This document shows positions 17,215 through 25,560 of a stretch of 51,929 nucleotides of DNA, in pieces. The stretch is from JAWHQP01 sp032586195 (GTDB taxonomy: Bacteria; Pseudomonadota; Gammaproteobacteria; Enterobacterales; Pasteurellaceae): positions 1 to 51,929 of the forward strand of contig JAWHQP010000013.1 of the NCBI GenBank assembly GCA_032586195.1, read 5' to 3'. The position numbers and the translations under genes were made by a program. Every line of letters begins with the position of its first letter. Within the stretch, counting starts at the first letter, position 1. The notes beneath the pieces were generated by a model, which searched no databases, was not told the origin of the DNA, and saw only the letters and a list, made by a program, of their open reading frames with translations.

Positions 17215-18099
17215 TTAAATAAAGCGTTTTAAATTAATCGCTAATTTCGGAGACAGAAAACTCACGCCCGCGATCAGCAAATATTTTACATTGAACCCGA
17301 TCAGGAACATTTTGAAATAATACCAAGCCGCCTTACGCGATAAGCTCATAGCGTGCGGATACGCCAACATATAAAGGGCGTTCAGTCTGAAATTTCGGGC
17401 TTGCCGTGGTGTGTGGACATATTGCCGTTGAATAGCGCGAATAGCCTGTTCGGTGTTGCCGGTATTGGTGGAAACGCTGGCACGTTTGGTATAAAAACGG
17501 CAGACAGTCAGCGCTTCGTCAATATAAAGCGGCTTAAAATCAGGCTGCGAAATGACCTTTAAAATAAAATCATAATCTTCCAGCGATTTTAATTGCGTGG
17601 ATAAACCATTTATCTGCCGGAATAAAGATTTGGCAATACCCAGCATCGGCATCCCGCCAATTTTATTCGCCAATAAAAGATTATCTAAAGTAATATCCGC
17701 CACATTGCTAAACGGATGAGTCCGATAAATAAAACGCTCATTCACCATCACACATTCCGCGGGATGATAAATAAAATTAACCGTAGGATTTTCAGCTATT
17801 TTTTGCGTTAACAGTTGGCATTTATTTGGCGTGAAACGATCATCATCATCTAAAAACAGCAGCCAGTCATACCGTGCATGACGGGCGCCGATATTACGAC
17901 TTTCCGCCGGGCCTTGATTAGCATTATTACGTATAACCCGCACGGCAAAAGAATAACCCTGCTCAACCTGCACAGATGTCGGCGAGCAGTCATCTACAAT
18001 AATAACTTCAAAATTATGCAGACTCTGACGTTCTAAACTGTTTAATAACGAAGCTATTTCTTCATTGCGATTATAGGACGGAACAATAATACTAAACAT
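17215..18099 (-). CDS. Family 2 glycosyltransferase
   Basis: A 294-residue GT2 enzyme. The start MFSIIVPSYNRNEEI and FEVIIVDDCSP form the nucleotide-sugar site, NQGPAESRNIGARHARYDWLLFLDDDDRF carries the DxD metal motif (LDDDD), and LKSLEDYDFILKV contains the acceptor-side ED. A basic and hydrophobic C terminus (RKAAWYYFKMFLIGFNVKYLLIAG) may bind the membrane. The next genes start within 3-13 bases on each side, so it belongs to one transcript with them. Substrate unknown. Confidence 0.88.
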   Translation of the reverse strand: MFSIIVPSYNRNEEIASLLNSLERQSLHNFEVIIVDDCSPTSVQVEQGYSFAVRVIRNNANQGPAESRNIGARHARYDWLLFLDDDDRFTPNKCQLLTQKIAENPTVNFIYHPAECVMVNERFIYRTHPFSNVADITLDNLLLANKIGGMPMLGIAKSLFRQINGLSTQLKSLEDYDFILKVISQPDFKPLYIDEALTVCRFYTKRASVSTNTGNTEQAIRAIQRQYVHTPRQARNFRLNALYMLAYPHAMSLSRKAAWYYFKMFLIGFNVKYLLIAGVSFLSPKLAINLKRFI

Positions 18100-18101
18100 T
18101 T

Positions 18102-19271
18102 TTATCTCTTAAATAAAATAAGGTTTTTACCGCGAGTTCCAAACAGGGATAAAAACATAATCAATACCGACATAATACCCGGAAAAGCGTAGGTATCCGA
18201 CTTTATATTTAAAATTGTTAAAATAGCGAGAGTGGAAAGAGTAAATTTCCAGCTGCCGGCAAACCAGTTTACCGCGATCCGACGCACAAAATGTGCGGTA
18301 AATACAAAACAGATGAACGAATAAACGGCTCCACCGTATAAAATCTGGCGTAAAAAGCCTGAATCCGTGCCCCCGTAATAATGATGATCAGGCGTAAAAT
18401 AATAGCCTTCGCCCCAGATAAACTGTTCAAGCGTCGGCATAAATAAATGTTTTTTCATTAAAGTATCGGTGGATGAACTTAACGAGTCATTGCCATTAAT
18501 AATATTAATCACAATTTCAAGTGCATGAGCCACATAAGGATGGTCGGGATAATACCTCGCCAGGAAGAACACTATTGCGGCAAACATAACTAAAGCGGGG
18601 ACATAACGCCATTTAAAATAGATTAAAATACTTAATGCCGAAAACATAAAAAACGTACGGCCGGAAATTACGCCGATAAATAATATTAAGAAAATATAAT
18701 AACTTGGTATGCCGCCGTTTTTCCCATTATAGGCCAATAAAAAATGCATCAGCATTAAATAAAACGCACTTAACTGAAAAAAAGCGGAAGAAGTCAGATT
18801 ATATAAACGGTATTCCTGTTCCGAACCGTAAAATCTCGGTAGAATAACATTCGTCGAGAGATCAAAATCGATCATAAAAGCGACACCGCATAAAGCCAGA
18901 AAACCAACTACGGCCTGAATGATAATACCGAGTTTTAAATCCCGCACCAGCTGCCATTTGCCTTGTTCATAATTATAAAATACATTATAAACAACCACGC
19001 CAAGCAGAAACAACACGAGTAATTTTATATACATCTGTATTACGGAAAAATCGCGGGAGCCGTGCAGCAACAACGGAATTCCGCTCACTACAATTAACCC
19101 GATAACCGCAATCAGGCTGTCCCAAGGTATAATAACACCCTGCGGCAGCTGTTTTTTATATAGCTTATAAGCGAGATAAACCGATGCCAGTCCGCCCGCT
19201 ACAAAAGCCATACGAATAACATGGAAAAACCAAGGGTCATAAAGATAAAATAAATTTAATAGTGCGGTCAT
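18102..19271 (-). CDS. O-antigen polymerase-like membrane protein
   Basis: A 389-residue polytopic membrane protein with about ten hydrophobic segments and one larger hydrophilic loop in the second half (HPYVAHALEIVINIINGNDSLSSSTDTLMKKHLFMPTLEQFIWGEGYYFTPDHHYYGG). The G-E-G-Y and TDSGFLRQILYGG parts resemble the Wzy/WaaL group, which polymerises or ligates lipid-linked glycans at the periplasmic face. Its place between glycosyltransferases and a flippase supports Wzy. Family assignment is from topology and context, as these proteins are poorly conserved. Confidence 0.7.
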   Translation of the reverse strand: MTALLNLFYLYDPWFFHVIRMAFVAGGLASVYLAYKLYKKQLPQGVIIPWDSLIAVIGLIVVSGIPLLLHGSRDFSVIQMYIKLLVLFLLGVVVYNVFYNYEQGKWQLVRDLKLGIIIQAVVGFLALCGVAFMIDFDLSTNVILPRFYGSEQEYRLYNLTSSAFFQLSAFYLMLMHFLLAYNGKNGGIPSYYIFLILFIGVISGRTFFMFSALSILIYFKWRYVPALVMFAAIVFFLARYYPDHPYVAHALEIVINIINGNDSLSSSTDTLMKKHLFMPTLEQFIWGEGYYFTPDHHYYGGTDSGFLRQILYGGAVYSFICFVFTAHFVRRIAVNWFAGSWKFTLSTLAILTILNIKSDTYAFPGIMSVLIMFLSLFGTRGKNLILFKR

Positions 19272-19275
19272 ATGT

Positions 19276-20049
19276 TTACCAGTTTCGTTTAATCGCCAAT
19301 ACTTTTTTCAACGGATATTTCAAGAGTTTTTTCATAAGATTATTCTTTACCGAGCCGCGTAAATTTTCTAAATTACTCCCTATATTCGGATTTTCAATAG
19401 CCAATAACGGACGAATAAACAAACTATCTACGGAAAAAGAATCAGCAAATAAAATAAAATCATCTGCCAGCCAATAAGGTTTCCGTTCATTATTTGTCTG
19501 AGCCAAAAATTTAGCCGCCGCCGATTTTTTAATTAAATAACATACGGTACCGGCAAAATAATTTCTATACGGATAAGAATACGACACCTGCGTATTCGCC
19601 ACTTTATGCCGTCGGAAACGAAAGGTTGTCGGATAATTAAGCTCCAGATCAATATGATTAAACGCGCCTATTTTAGACTGCCCGGTTAAAATAATGTCTG
19701 CCGTTAGATGTTCCGCCAGAATCGCTTCTAATGTGGTTTGAAAATGAGGAGCGAATAAGGCGTCATCTTCACAGATTAATACATATTCCTGCGGCTGAAT
19801 ATGTTCATCCCGTAAGATTTTTTCATAGATGCGTAAATGACTCAGGGTACAGCCGATTTCTCCTTTTGTCACTTTACGATGATAGCGCTGGCTGAATTTC
19901 TCCATATCAAACCATGCCGCCAACTGTTCCGGCGTTTCCCGCATGGTATTGACGGCGCTGAAAACCTCAAAATCCGCCGTATCAGGCTGAGAAAAAAACA
20001 GTTCCCGGCGTTGTATATCTTTATCTAATGAAATCAAATACTTCTTCAT
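19276..20049 (-). CDS. Family 25 glycosyltransferase
   Basis: A 257-residue member of the LOS GT25 family (Lex/LpsA-like), which often add galactose or glucose to lipooligosaccharide. It begins MKKYLISLDKDIQRRELFFSQ and has the family's KVTKGEIGCTLSHLRIYEKIL and YVLICEDDALFAPHF (the EDD metal motif). GTVCYLIKKSAAAKFL and WLADDFILFADSF also fit. It sits between the polymerase-like and flippase genes. The sugar added is not predictable. Confidence 0.88.
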   Translation of the reverse strand: MKKYLISLDKDIQRRELFFSQPDTADFEVFSAVNTMRETPEQLAAWFDMEKFSQRYHRKVTKGEIGCTLSHLRIYEKILRDEHIQPQEYVLICEDDALFAPHFQTTLEAILAEHLTADIILTGQSKIGAFNHIDLELNYPTTFRFRRHKVANTQVSYSYPYRNYFAGTVCYLIKKSAAAKFLAQTNNERKPYWLADDFILFADSFSVDSLFIRPLLAIENPNIGSNLENLRGSVKNNLMKKLLKYPLKKVLAIKRNW

Positions 20050-20072
20050 TTTTGTTTTCCTTTCAAAACTCG

Positions 20073-21293
20073 TTATTTCAGCACCGCGCTTTTAGCGGCG
20101 AAATCCACAGGATATTTAAAATAATAAGCCACTGAAATAATCAAACGAGTCAGACTTGAGCCGATAAAAGCATAAGCTACGCCGTATAATCCCTGTTCCC
20201 TGAATAGGTAAAATAACCCGACAAAAACCGCAATAGCGATCATTTGCCGAGTGAACAGCTGCACCTGCTTTCCAAGTAATAACATATTTTGCGAAAGTAC
20301 CCAGGATAAACCGGCAAGAATCGAATTCACAATAAACCAAATCAACACGGGAGCAACCTCCACATATTTGGCGCTGAAAAAGAAACGAATAACGGGTTCC
20401 GCCAGCAACGGCACTAAAATTACCGCACCGATACTCATAACGATAATTATCAGTAACACTGACTTAATACGATGCATATTATTCAATAAACCCGAATAAA
20501 AATAATCCGCCAGCATATTAATGAATTTGGTCAGCAATGAATCAAAAGCAATACAAACGGTGTAAAGTCCCAATACATAATTGCCCATAAAATACATAAT
20601 AAGAAATTTATCCAAACTGGACGTTGTTGCACCGAAAATCTGCAATAGATTCTGTCTGAACCAGGTTTTCAGAAAGAATTCACGCTGAATCGGCTTAAGT
20701 TCGGTATTATGTTTCTTAATAAAAGAACGATTAATCTTACATAAATAAAAGACACAGGCTAATGCCTGAATACCGCTGAATGCCGTTAATAAATACAATA
20801 CTACGTGAAATTCCTGTTCGCCTAATAATAAATAGGCTAACCCATAAATCGAAACTAATAATACGGGCTGTTGCAAGGTCAGAATTCGATAAATTTTTAA
20901 CTGCGGATCGATTTTGCTTTTTTCCAAGGTCATGGTCAGCAAAGCAGTCAGCACCACATTAAGCACAAATAACAGATGAAAATCGGTAAAATTAAAGATA
21001 AGTAACCCGATACAGGCAATCAATACGGCAAAAACAAGAAATCCGATAAAATAACTTTGCCAGCCAAGATACTGTTTTCTGCGCATGGACAAGGCTAAAG
21101 CAAAGCCGGAACCGCCCGTGGCAAAAGTGACCGCATAAGACACCGCGGTGATAAAGAGTTGATGGAGACCGCGATCATGCACTGACAGCAACCGCGCCAG
21201 CACAAAGGAACTTACCATGGTAAGCCCCATACTTAACACTGTGATAAAGATGAGCCTAATTAAATTACCATTATTTCTGATATGTCTGAGCAT
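20073..21293 (-). CDS. Polysaccharide flippase (Wzx-like)
   Basis: A 406-residue membrane protein with about twelve hydrophobic segments and the N-terminal pattern of the polysaccharide-synthase/MOP flippases (LTMVSSFVLARLLSVHDRGLHQLFITAVSYAVTFATGG). It would turn a lipid-linked oligosaccharide to the periplasmic side for polymerisation by the neighbouring Wzy-like protein. Its start overlaps the end of the pyruvyl-transferase gene by 23 bases. Substrate unknown. Confidence 0.82.
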   Translation of the reverse strand: MLRHIRNNGNLIRLIFITVLSMGLTMVSSFVLARLLSVHDRGLHQLFITAVSYAVTFATGGSGFALALSMRRKQYLGWQSYFIGFLVFAVLIACIGLLIFNFTDFHLLFVLNVVLTALLTMTLEKSKIDPQLKIYRILTLQQPVLLVSIYGLAYLLLGEQEFHVVLYLLTAFSGIQALACVFYLCKINRSFIKKHNTELKPIQREFFLKTWFRQNLLQIFGATTSSLDKFLIMYFMGNYVLGLYTVCIAFDSLLTKFINMLADYFYSGLLNNMHRIKSVLLIIIVMSIGAVILVPLLAEPVIRFFFSAKYVEVAPVLIWFIVNSILAGLSWVLSQNMLLLGKQVQLFTRQMIAIAVFVGLFYLFREQGLYGVAYAFIGSSLTRLIISVAYYFKYPVDFAAKSAVLK

Positions 21294-22239
21294 AGTCTAT
21301 ATCTTTTGTCCATTGATTATAATAACCGCTGTTTTTTCCGTAGGAATTATCACAAACCTGATTCGGAATACCGAGCAAACAGGCAAAAATATGCCCGTGC
21401 AAGCGGCTGGTTACAATCAAATCATAACATAAAAACTCTACTCGGCAATGTTCGATCACACCTAACGAATATCGATACCACACATCATTTAATTTATTTT
21501 TCACCCATGTTAAATGCAGTTTATTCGCTAACTTACCGATTTTACTGCATAATTTTTCAAACCACAGATCCCGTGGCAGCAACACATCATTCCAGTCTTT
21601 CACGACATCCGACGCGGACAATCGGCTTCGAATACGTTTTTCAATATCGGACGCCTCAATGTCTTTACGTAAAAAATATAACGTTTTATTTGATTCGTTT
21701 AACCCCGGCTCGCGTCCTTTCAAGTTGCCGTACAGCTGATGAGCCATATCTGGGCAAAGCTGCACATGAGGGGAAAACGCCCGCATTAATTGAGCCGTGG
21801 CCACATCTCGTGCGAATAAATGACAATCCGGATGCTGTGAAAATAACGCCGCCGATTTTTCCAACGCTGTCGGACAGGAAAAATGAGCGGTCTGAGGCAG
21901 AACAATAATGCGATTACGTGGAAAGGTTCGTACCAAATCCTCACGTAATTTTTGAATGGCGGGATAAAGATCACCAAAATTGCCGCCGCCATGGCATAAA
22001 ATCGTGGTATTCGGCTTCACATATTTTTTTACTTCATTAACCTGAAACGCCTGTAAACTGCGCCGCAGGCGGATATTGATCCGATAATCCAGAAAAAATT
22101 GTTCCGTTCCCGCATAAATTAATAAATCCCCTACATTCAAATGCATGGGATAATCAAAATATAAAACGTCATCCTTATCCTTGATTAAAGTTACAATTTT
22201 TTGAAGTTCCTGTTTCAGTGATAATAAAGTTGAATTCAT
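21271..22239 (-). CDS. Polysaccharide pyruvyl transferase family protein
   Basis: A 322-residue protein of the WcaK/CsaB family, which transfers pyruvate from phosphoenolpyruvate to a sugar in surface glycans. Visible hallmarks are NVGDLLIYAGTEQFF at the N terminus, the glycine-rich ILCHGGGNFGDLYP, the Arg-Asp of FARDVATAQLM and the C-terminal VTSRLHGHIFACLLGIP. I start at ATG 22239, because the longer frame to 22266 begins with TTG. It is the first gene of the minus-strand glycan operon. Pyruvylation itself is inferred; some family members have other roles. Confidence 0.82.
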   Translation of the reverse strand: MNSTLLSLKQELQKIVTLIKDKDDVLYFDYPMHLNVGDLLIYAGTEQFFLDYRINIRLRRSLQAFQVNEVKKYVKPNTTILCHGGGNFGDLYPAIQKLREDLVRTFPRNRIIVLPQTAHFSCPTALEKSAALFSQHPDCHLFARDVATAQLMRAFSPHVQLCPDMAHQLYGNLKGREPGLNESNKTLYFLRKDIEASDIEKRIRSRLSASDVVKDWNDVLLPRDLWFEKLCSKIGKLANKLHLTWVKNKLNDVWYRYSLGVIEHCRVEFLCYDLIVTSRLHGHIFACLLGIPNQVCDNSYGKNSGYYNQWTKDIDYAQTYQK

Positions 22240-22383
22240 AAATACCGTCAAATATAAGGCGATCAAATGGAAATGAGTATAATATCATTTTGTAATTTTG
22301 GGCGAAACAGAAATCGCCGAAACATTGCTTTCAGTCGCTAAATTATGAATAATAAATACAGTTTTCACTATCGGAACACAATT

Positions 22384-23130
22384 ATGCCAGATTTTACCAA
22401 ACTGATTACCAGTATTATTTTGCCGCCTTTTGATGTCATTCTGCTGTGGCTGCTCGCAATGATTTTTTTCTGTTTAAGTTACAAAAAGCTGGCTTTCGGC
22501 ACCGCACTTTTGGGTATTGTGATTCTCTATGCGTTCAGCATTCCTTACACGGCACAAAAGCTGAGCGACAGCCTCACCGAGAAAGATCAGTTAAATCTCG
22601 CGGATTATCAGTCAGCGCAAGCGATTGTAGTGCTGGGCGCGGGACTACGGGACAGCAAAGAGCTCAGCAGCCCGCTGACCGTGCCCGGCATAGCGCTGGA
22701 ACGGATGCGGTATGCGGCCTATCTGTACCAGCAAACCCGACTGCCGATTTTAATCAGCGGCGCCAGCCCGAACGGCAATTCGGAAGCCAAAATTATGGCA
22801 CAGGAAATGCAGGACTTCTTTCATGTTCCCGTACAATGGTTGGAGGAATGTTCTCATAATACCAAAGAAAATGCGGCATTCACCAAGCAAATGCTGGACA
22901 AAGCACAGATTCACAAAATCATTTTAGTAACCAATCAATGGCATATGCAACGAGCTAAGCTGCTGTTTGAGCGAGAAGGGTTTGAAGTACTGCCGGCCAG
23001 TGTGGGAGCGGGCGTTACTCCTGACGACTACGGCTTAAATCTTATGCATTTTATTCCGCAAGGCGGTGCATTACAGGCGAATACGCAGCTCTTAAAGGAA
23101 TGGGTTGGCTATATCAAAGAAAAACTTTAA
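22384..23130 (+). CDS. YdcF/ElyC-like DUF218 protein
   Basis: A 248-residue inner-membrane protein with two N-terminal membrane segments followed by a DUF218 domain. ElyC of E. coli, the best-known relative, has a role in envelope (undecaprenyl carrier / peptidoglycan) maintenance. Hallmarks are AIVVLGAGL, GIALERMRYAAYLYQQT, ILISGASPNGNSEAKIMAQEM, the SHNTKENAAFTKQML motif and ILVTNQWHMQRAKLLFEREGF. I start at ATG 22384; the frame is open back to 22345. A USS core (22501-22509) lies within the coding region. The exact reaction is unknown. Confidence 0.82.
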   Translation: MPDFTKLITSIILPPFDVILLWLLAMIFFCLSYKKLAFGTALLGIVILYAFSIPYTAQKLSDSLTEKDQLNLADYQSAQAIVVLGAGLRDSKELSSPLTVPGIALERMRYAAYLYQQTRLPILISGASPNGNSEAKIMAQEMQDFFHVPVQWLEECSHNTKENAAFTKQMLDKAQIHKIILVTNQWHMQRAKLLFEREGFEVLPASVGAGVTPDDYGLNLMHFIPQGGALQANTQLLKEWVGYIKEKL

Positions 23131-23168
23131 AAATCCGCACGTTAATCAGTAAAGGCGGTCGTCGATTC

Positions 23169-23453
23169 TTAAAGTGCGGTGTTGTTTTTCCGAGTTTTGA
23201 CATACTGCTCCAACAGATTTTCTTCCCGCGCGGGCATTTGCAGATAGAAACCGTTTTCCCGGATACTTGCCAAAACCTCTTGATTCTCCGCCCGTATCAA
23301 GGGTTTTGAACCGGCCAGATTAAACATCATCACAAACTGCGGCGTACCAAATAACGCACGTAACGCTTCAGGCACCGGGGCAAAATCATCACGTTTCGCC
23401 ACATACAGATACATACCCTCTTTCTTTTTACTTTTATAAATTGCACATAACAT
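23169..23453 (-). CDS. ycgL: YcgL domain protein
   Basis: A 94-residue small protein that begins MLCAIYKSKKKEGMYLYVAKRDDF and continues with VPEALRALFGTPQFVMMFNLAG, the YcgL family pattern. The function is not established. In E. coli ycgL lies next to minC, and the same pairing is seen here with minC divergent on the other strand. I use the ATG at 23453; the frame runs upstream to 23468. A USS core (23172-23180) lies at its 3' end. Confidence 0.9.
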   Translation of the reverse strand: MLCAIYKSKKKEGMYLYVAKRDDFAPVPEALRALFGTPQFVMMFNLAGSKPLIRAENQEVLASIRENGFYLQMPAREENLLEQYVKTRKNNTAL

Positions 23454-23515
23454 TGAGTTTTTCCTCACAACATTTTATATTGGTTTTACTTAATAGTTCC
23501 TAAAAGGGTGATTCT

Positions 23516-24184
23516 ATGGCTAATGACATTATTGAACTTCGCACCGGCCACTTTTCTTCCGTATTTATGACCTTAAACAGTTCAAGTTTAACCGCGATAA
23601 AGCGCGGTTTGGCGAAGAAAGTGCAAAAATCACCGGGTTTCTTTCAAAATCTTGCCGTTATTTTACAGTTTTCCGCCACACTTGAGAAAATAAATTTAAC
23701 TTTATTAAAACAGCTCTTTGACGAACATCATATTCATATCATCGGTGTATGTGATTGGCAAAACGCTTTGCAGAAGGAATTGATTCTCACGGCGAATTTA
23801 CCTCTCTTAGGCAAAACGGATCAGCTGGAAGATATTTTACCCGAACCTCGTTATCTACCCAGCAAAATCATTGAACATGATATTGAACCGCAGCAGGTGA
23901 TTTATGCCAAACATTCCGATCTCATTATTCACGGCGATGTGAAAGCGGGAGCGGAAGTCGCGGCGGAGGGCAATATTCATATCTACGGCAAACTGCAAGG
24001 CCGGGCTATGGCGGGTGTAAACGCAAACAACGGAATGTTATTCGTACACCGGTTAGATGCGGAATTTATTGCCGTAAATCAGCGTTTTCTATACAAAGAA
24101 AAAATCCCGACCGAATTTCTGCAAACCGCAGTCAGGATTTTCTCAGATAAAGATAAACTGGTGTTTAAACCGTTATATCCTTAA
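23516..24184 (+). CDS. minC: Septum site-determining protein MinC
   Basis: A 222-residue inhibitor of FtsZ ring formation. The N-terminal domain (to about 105) contains LKRGLAKKVQKSP-like sequence and the FtsZ-binding fold. The C-terminal beta-helix domain has the conserved DLIIHGDVKAGAEVAAEGNIHIYGKLQGRAMAGVN with the repeated Gly residues that bind MinD. A ribosome binding site AAAGGGTG precedes the ATG. In most gamma-proteobacteria minC heads a minCDE operon; here the next gene is convergent and starts at the adjacent base, so minD and minE are not linked in this window. Confidence 0.95.
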   Translation: MANDIIELRTGHFSSVFMTLNSSSLTAIKRGLAKKVQKSPGFFQNLAVILQFSATLEKINLTLLKQLFDEHHIHIIGVCDWQNALQKELILTANLPLLGKTDQLEDILPEPRYLPSKIIEHDIEPQQVIYAKHSDLIIHGDVKAGAEVAAEGNIHIYGKLQGRAMAGVNANNGMLFVHRLDAEFIAVNQRFLYKEKIPTEFLQTAVRIFSDKDKLVFKPLYP

Positions 24185-24547
24185 TTATTTAGTGACAGCG
24201 TCTTTCGCTTCTTCCGCTTTATCGGAAGCCGCGTCAGTGGCTGCTTCTACTTTTTCAGCCGCGGCATCTTTAGCTTCCTCAGCTTTGTCTGATGCAGTAT
24301 CGGCGGCCTGATTTATTTTATCTTTAGCGGCATCCATTTTTTCAGCTACCGCATCTTTCACTTCACCTGCTTTCTCAACCGCGGTGTCTTTTACCTCACC
24401 CGCTTTCTCGACTGCAGTGTCTTTCACGTCTTTAGCAGTTTCTGTCACAGTTTCTTTAGCTTGGGCAGCCTGTTCTTTCGCTTGATCACAAGCGGTTAAG
24501 GCTAAAGTTGCACCTAATACTAACGCTGCTAATGTTGATTTTTTCAT
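24185..24547 (-). CDS. Small alanine/lysine-rich repeat lipoprotein
   Basis: A 120-residue predicted lipoprotein. The signal MKKSTLAALVLGATLALTAC ends in a clear lipobox (LTAC, Cys20). The rest is almost only A, K, E, D, V and T in heptad or 11-residue helical repeats, with an exact tandem repeat DTAVEKAGEVK (twice) and SDKAEEAKDA near the end (twice). This is an amphipathic, LEA- or apolipoprotein-like coil, probably lying along a membrane or peptidoglycan. No function is assigned. Its stop codon abuts that of minC. Confidence 0.82.
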   Translation of the reverse strand: MKKSTLAALVLGATLALTACDQAKEQAAQAKETVTETAKDVKDTAVEKAGEVKDTAVEKAGEVKDAVAEKMDAAKDKINQAADTASDKAEEAKDAAAEKVEAATDAASDKAEEAKDAVTK

Positions 24548-24800
24548 TGTTTGCTCCTAATCAATCAAATAGAAATTGTCAAACGAGAAAACCTCTGCGG
24601 CCTCATTTGTGACAGCAAGTGTAGGCGAAAAGAAATCAAAAGGGAATAGATTTTTACATAATTTTACGTTTAAAAACGTAAAAAAATATTTAAAAAACAA
24701 TGAACTATTTTTAACTTATTGATTTTACTCTATTTAGACAATTATTTTCCCTTGACGGCTTAAATCTATAGATCCTTTTTTGTTTGATTATCTTTAATTA

Positions 24801-24819
24801 AGCCCGATTATCTCGGGCT
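24801..24819 (-). terminator. Hairpin after the DUF1508 gene
   Basis: AGCCCGA (24801-24807) and TCGGGCT (24813-24819) form a 7-bp stem just beyond the stop of the DUF1508 gene on the minus strand. The T-run is weak (TAATTAAAG). The A+T-rich stretch 24560-24800 holds no gene that I can see. Confidence 0.55.
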
Positions 24820-24825
24820 TATTAT

Positions 24826-24999
24826 TTAAACTTCTTTTACCGGCGTCGAACTAGATGTGCCTTTAACTAACTCAATACCATGCAAACAACTTTGTTTGGA
24901 AACATACCCTTCACCACCAGTTGCAACAACCTGATGATTCGCCGATTTTAAGCGCCAATACCATTGGTTATTTGCCCCTTGATATACTTCAAAATACAT
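24826..24999 (-). CDS. DUF1508 (YegP-like) small protein
   Basis: A 57-residue protein that begins MYFEVYQGANNQWYWRLKSA and ends TSSSTPVKEV. The pattern F-x-x-Y-x-x-x-x-x-x-W-x-W-R-L-x-x-x-N, then the repeat linker GEGYVSKQSCLHGIELVK, is that of one DUF1508 unit (E. coli YegP has two). AAGGGG lies 7 bases before the ATG on the minus strand. It is divergent from the small gene at 25011, with 11 bases between the starts. It is below usual gene-finder length limits. Function unknown; similar proteins are linked to stress. Confidence 0.82.
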   Translation of the reverse strand: MYFEVYQGANNQWYWRLKSANHQVVATGGEGYVSKQSCLHGIELVKGTSSSTPVKEV

Positions 25000-25010
25000 A
25001 GGATCCCCTT

Positions 25011-25250
25011 ATGGAAAATAAAATGAAAGAATACACCCTCAATTACCCCTTTGACGGCAAACAATGGAGTATCAATATCTTTGCCGATACACCAGATCAA
25101 GCCAAAGAAAAAATAAAGGCGGTCGCTCAAGCTAAATCTGACGGTGAAGTGAAATTGTCCATCTATGTGCCAATTAAACCTACATCCCGGATAACAAGAG
25201 TGATTAAAAGACTACTCGAGAAAAAGAAAAATTCAACTTATCAGAGTTAA
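25011..25250 (+). CDS. Small hypothetical protein
   Basis: A 79-residue protein: MENKMKEYTLNYPFDGKQWS, then INIFADTPDQAKEKIKAVAQ and a basic C terminus. A second possible start is the ATG at 25023 (MKEYTLNYPF). The compact alpha/beta pattern resembles short proteins I have seen in Pasteurellaceae phages, but I do not recognise a named family. It is divergent from the DUF1508 gene and followed by a broken reading frame, which supports a mobile or phage origin for this small stretch. Confidence 0.55.
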   Translation: MENKMKEYTLNYPFDGKQWSINIFADTPDQAKEKIKAVAQAKSDGEVKLSIYVPIKPTSRITRVIKRLLEKKKNSTYQS

Positions 25251-25319
25251 TTTTGTGATCGAGTTCAAAATAGAGTTATTACAGCCCTGCTAATCAGAGC
25301 GTTATTTTAGAGGAAAACA

Positions 25320-25480
25320 ATGGAACTTGATATTTACCCAGACTATCTTTCACCGCTTGAGTTATAGCATCTCACAGATAAAAAACGTAAATCCATGAAA
25401 ATGTATTTAGACCGAAGAAAAGACCGCAAAATATCGGCAAATCTTGAATAGTTGTATTCAAAAATATCGCATAGGAAAAA
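25320..25480 (+). pseudogene. Broken small reading frame, possibly a DUF4224-like phage relic
   Basis: After a GAGG ribosome binding site, ATG 25321 opens MELDIYPDYLSPLEL and then meets TAG. Reading through the stop gives HLTDKKRKSMKMYLDRRKDR and further stops. The layout (acidic start, YLSPLEL, then HLT-x-K-K-R) is reminiscent of DUF4224 phage proteins, whose start reads like fLTpeELxxLTgxkrpskQ. The family match is tentative. The frame is clearly not intact. Confidence 0.35.
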
Positions 25481-25493
25481 GTAAAATTATAGA

Positions 25494-25526
25494 ACCAAAA
25501 AAATAGGTGTTTCGAAACACCTATTT
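25494..25526 (-). terminator. dapD terminator
   Basis: AAATAGGTGTTTC and its complement GAAACACCTATTT (25501-25526) form a perfect 26-base palindrome. On the minus strand it is followed by a run of T (complement of 25494-25500). It ends dapD, and could stop rightward transcription too. Confidence 0.8.
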
Positions 25527-25560
25527 ATTGGTAAATATATATCTTACTGTTAATTATCTT

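Noticed and set aside
22494..22509. Possible self-target of the II-C spacer at 7239-7268
   Set aside because: Only 16 bases match (TTTCGGC plus the USS core), all at the PAM-distal end; the seed does not match.
24948..25130. Minus-strand 60-residue frame
   Set aside because: It overlaps both the DUF1508 gene and the 25011 gene and has no family features.
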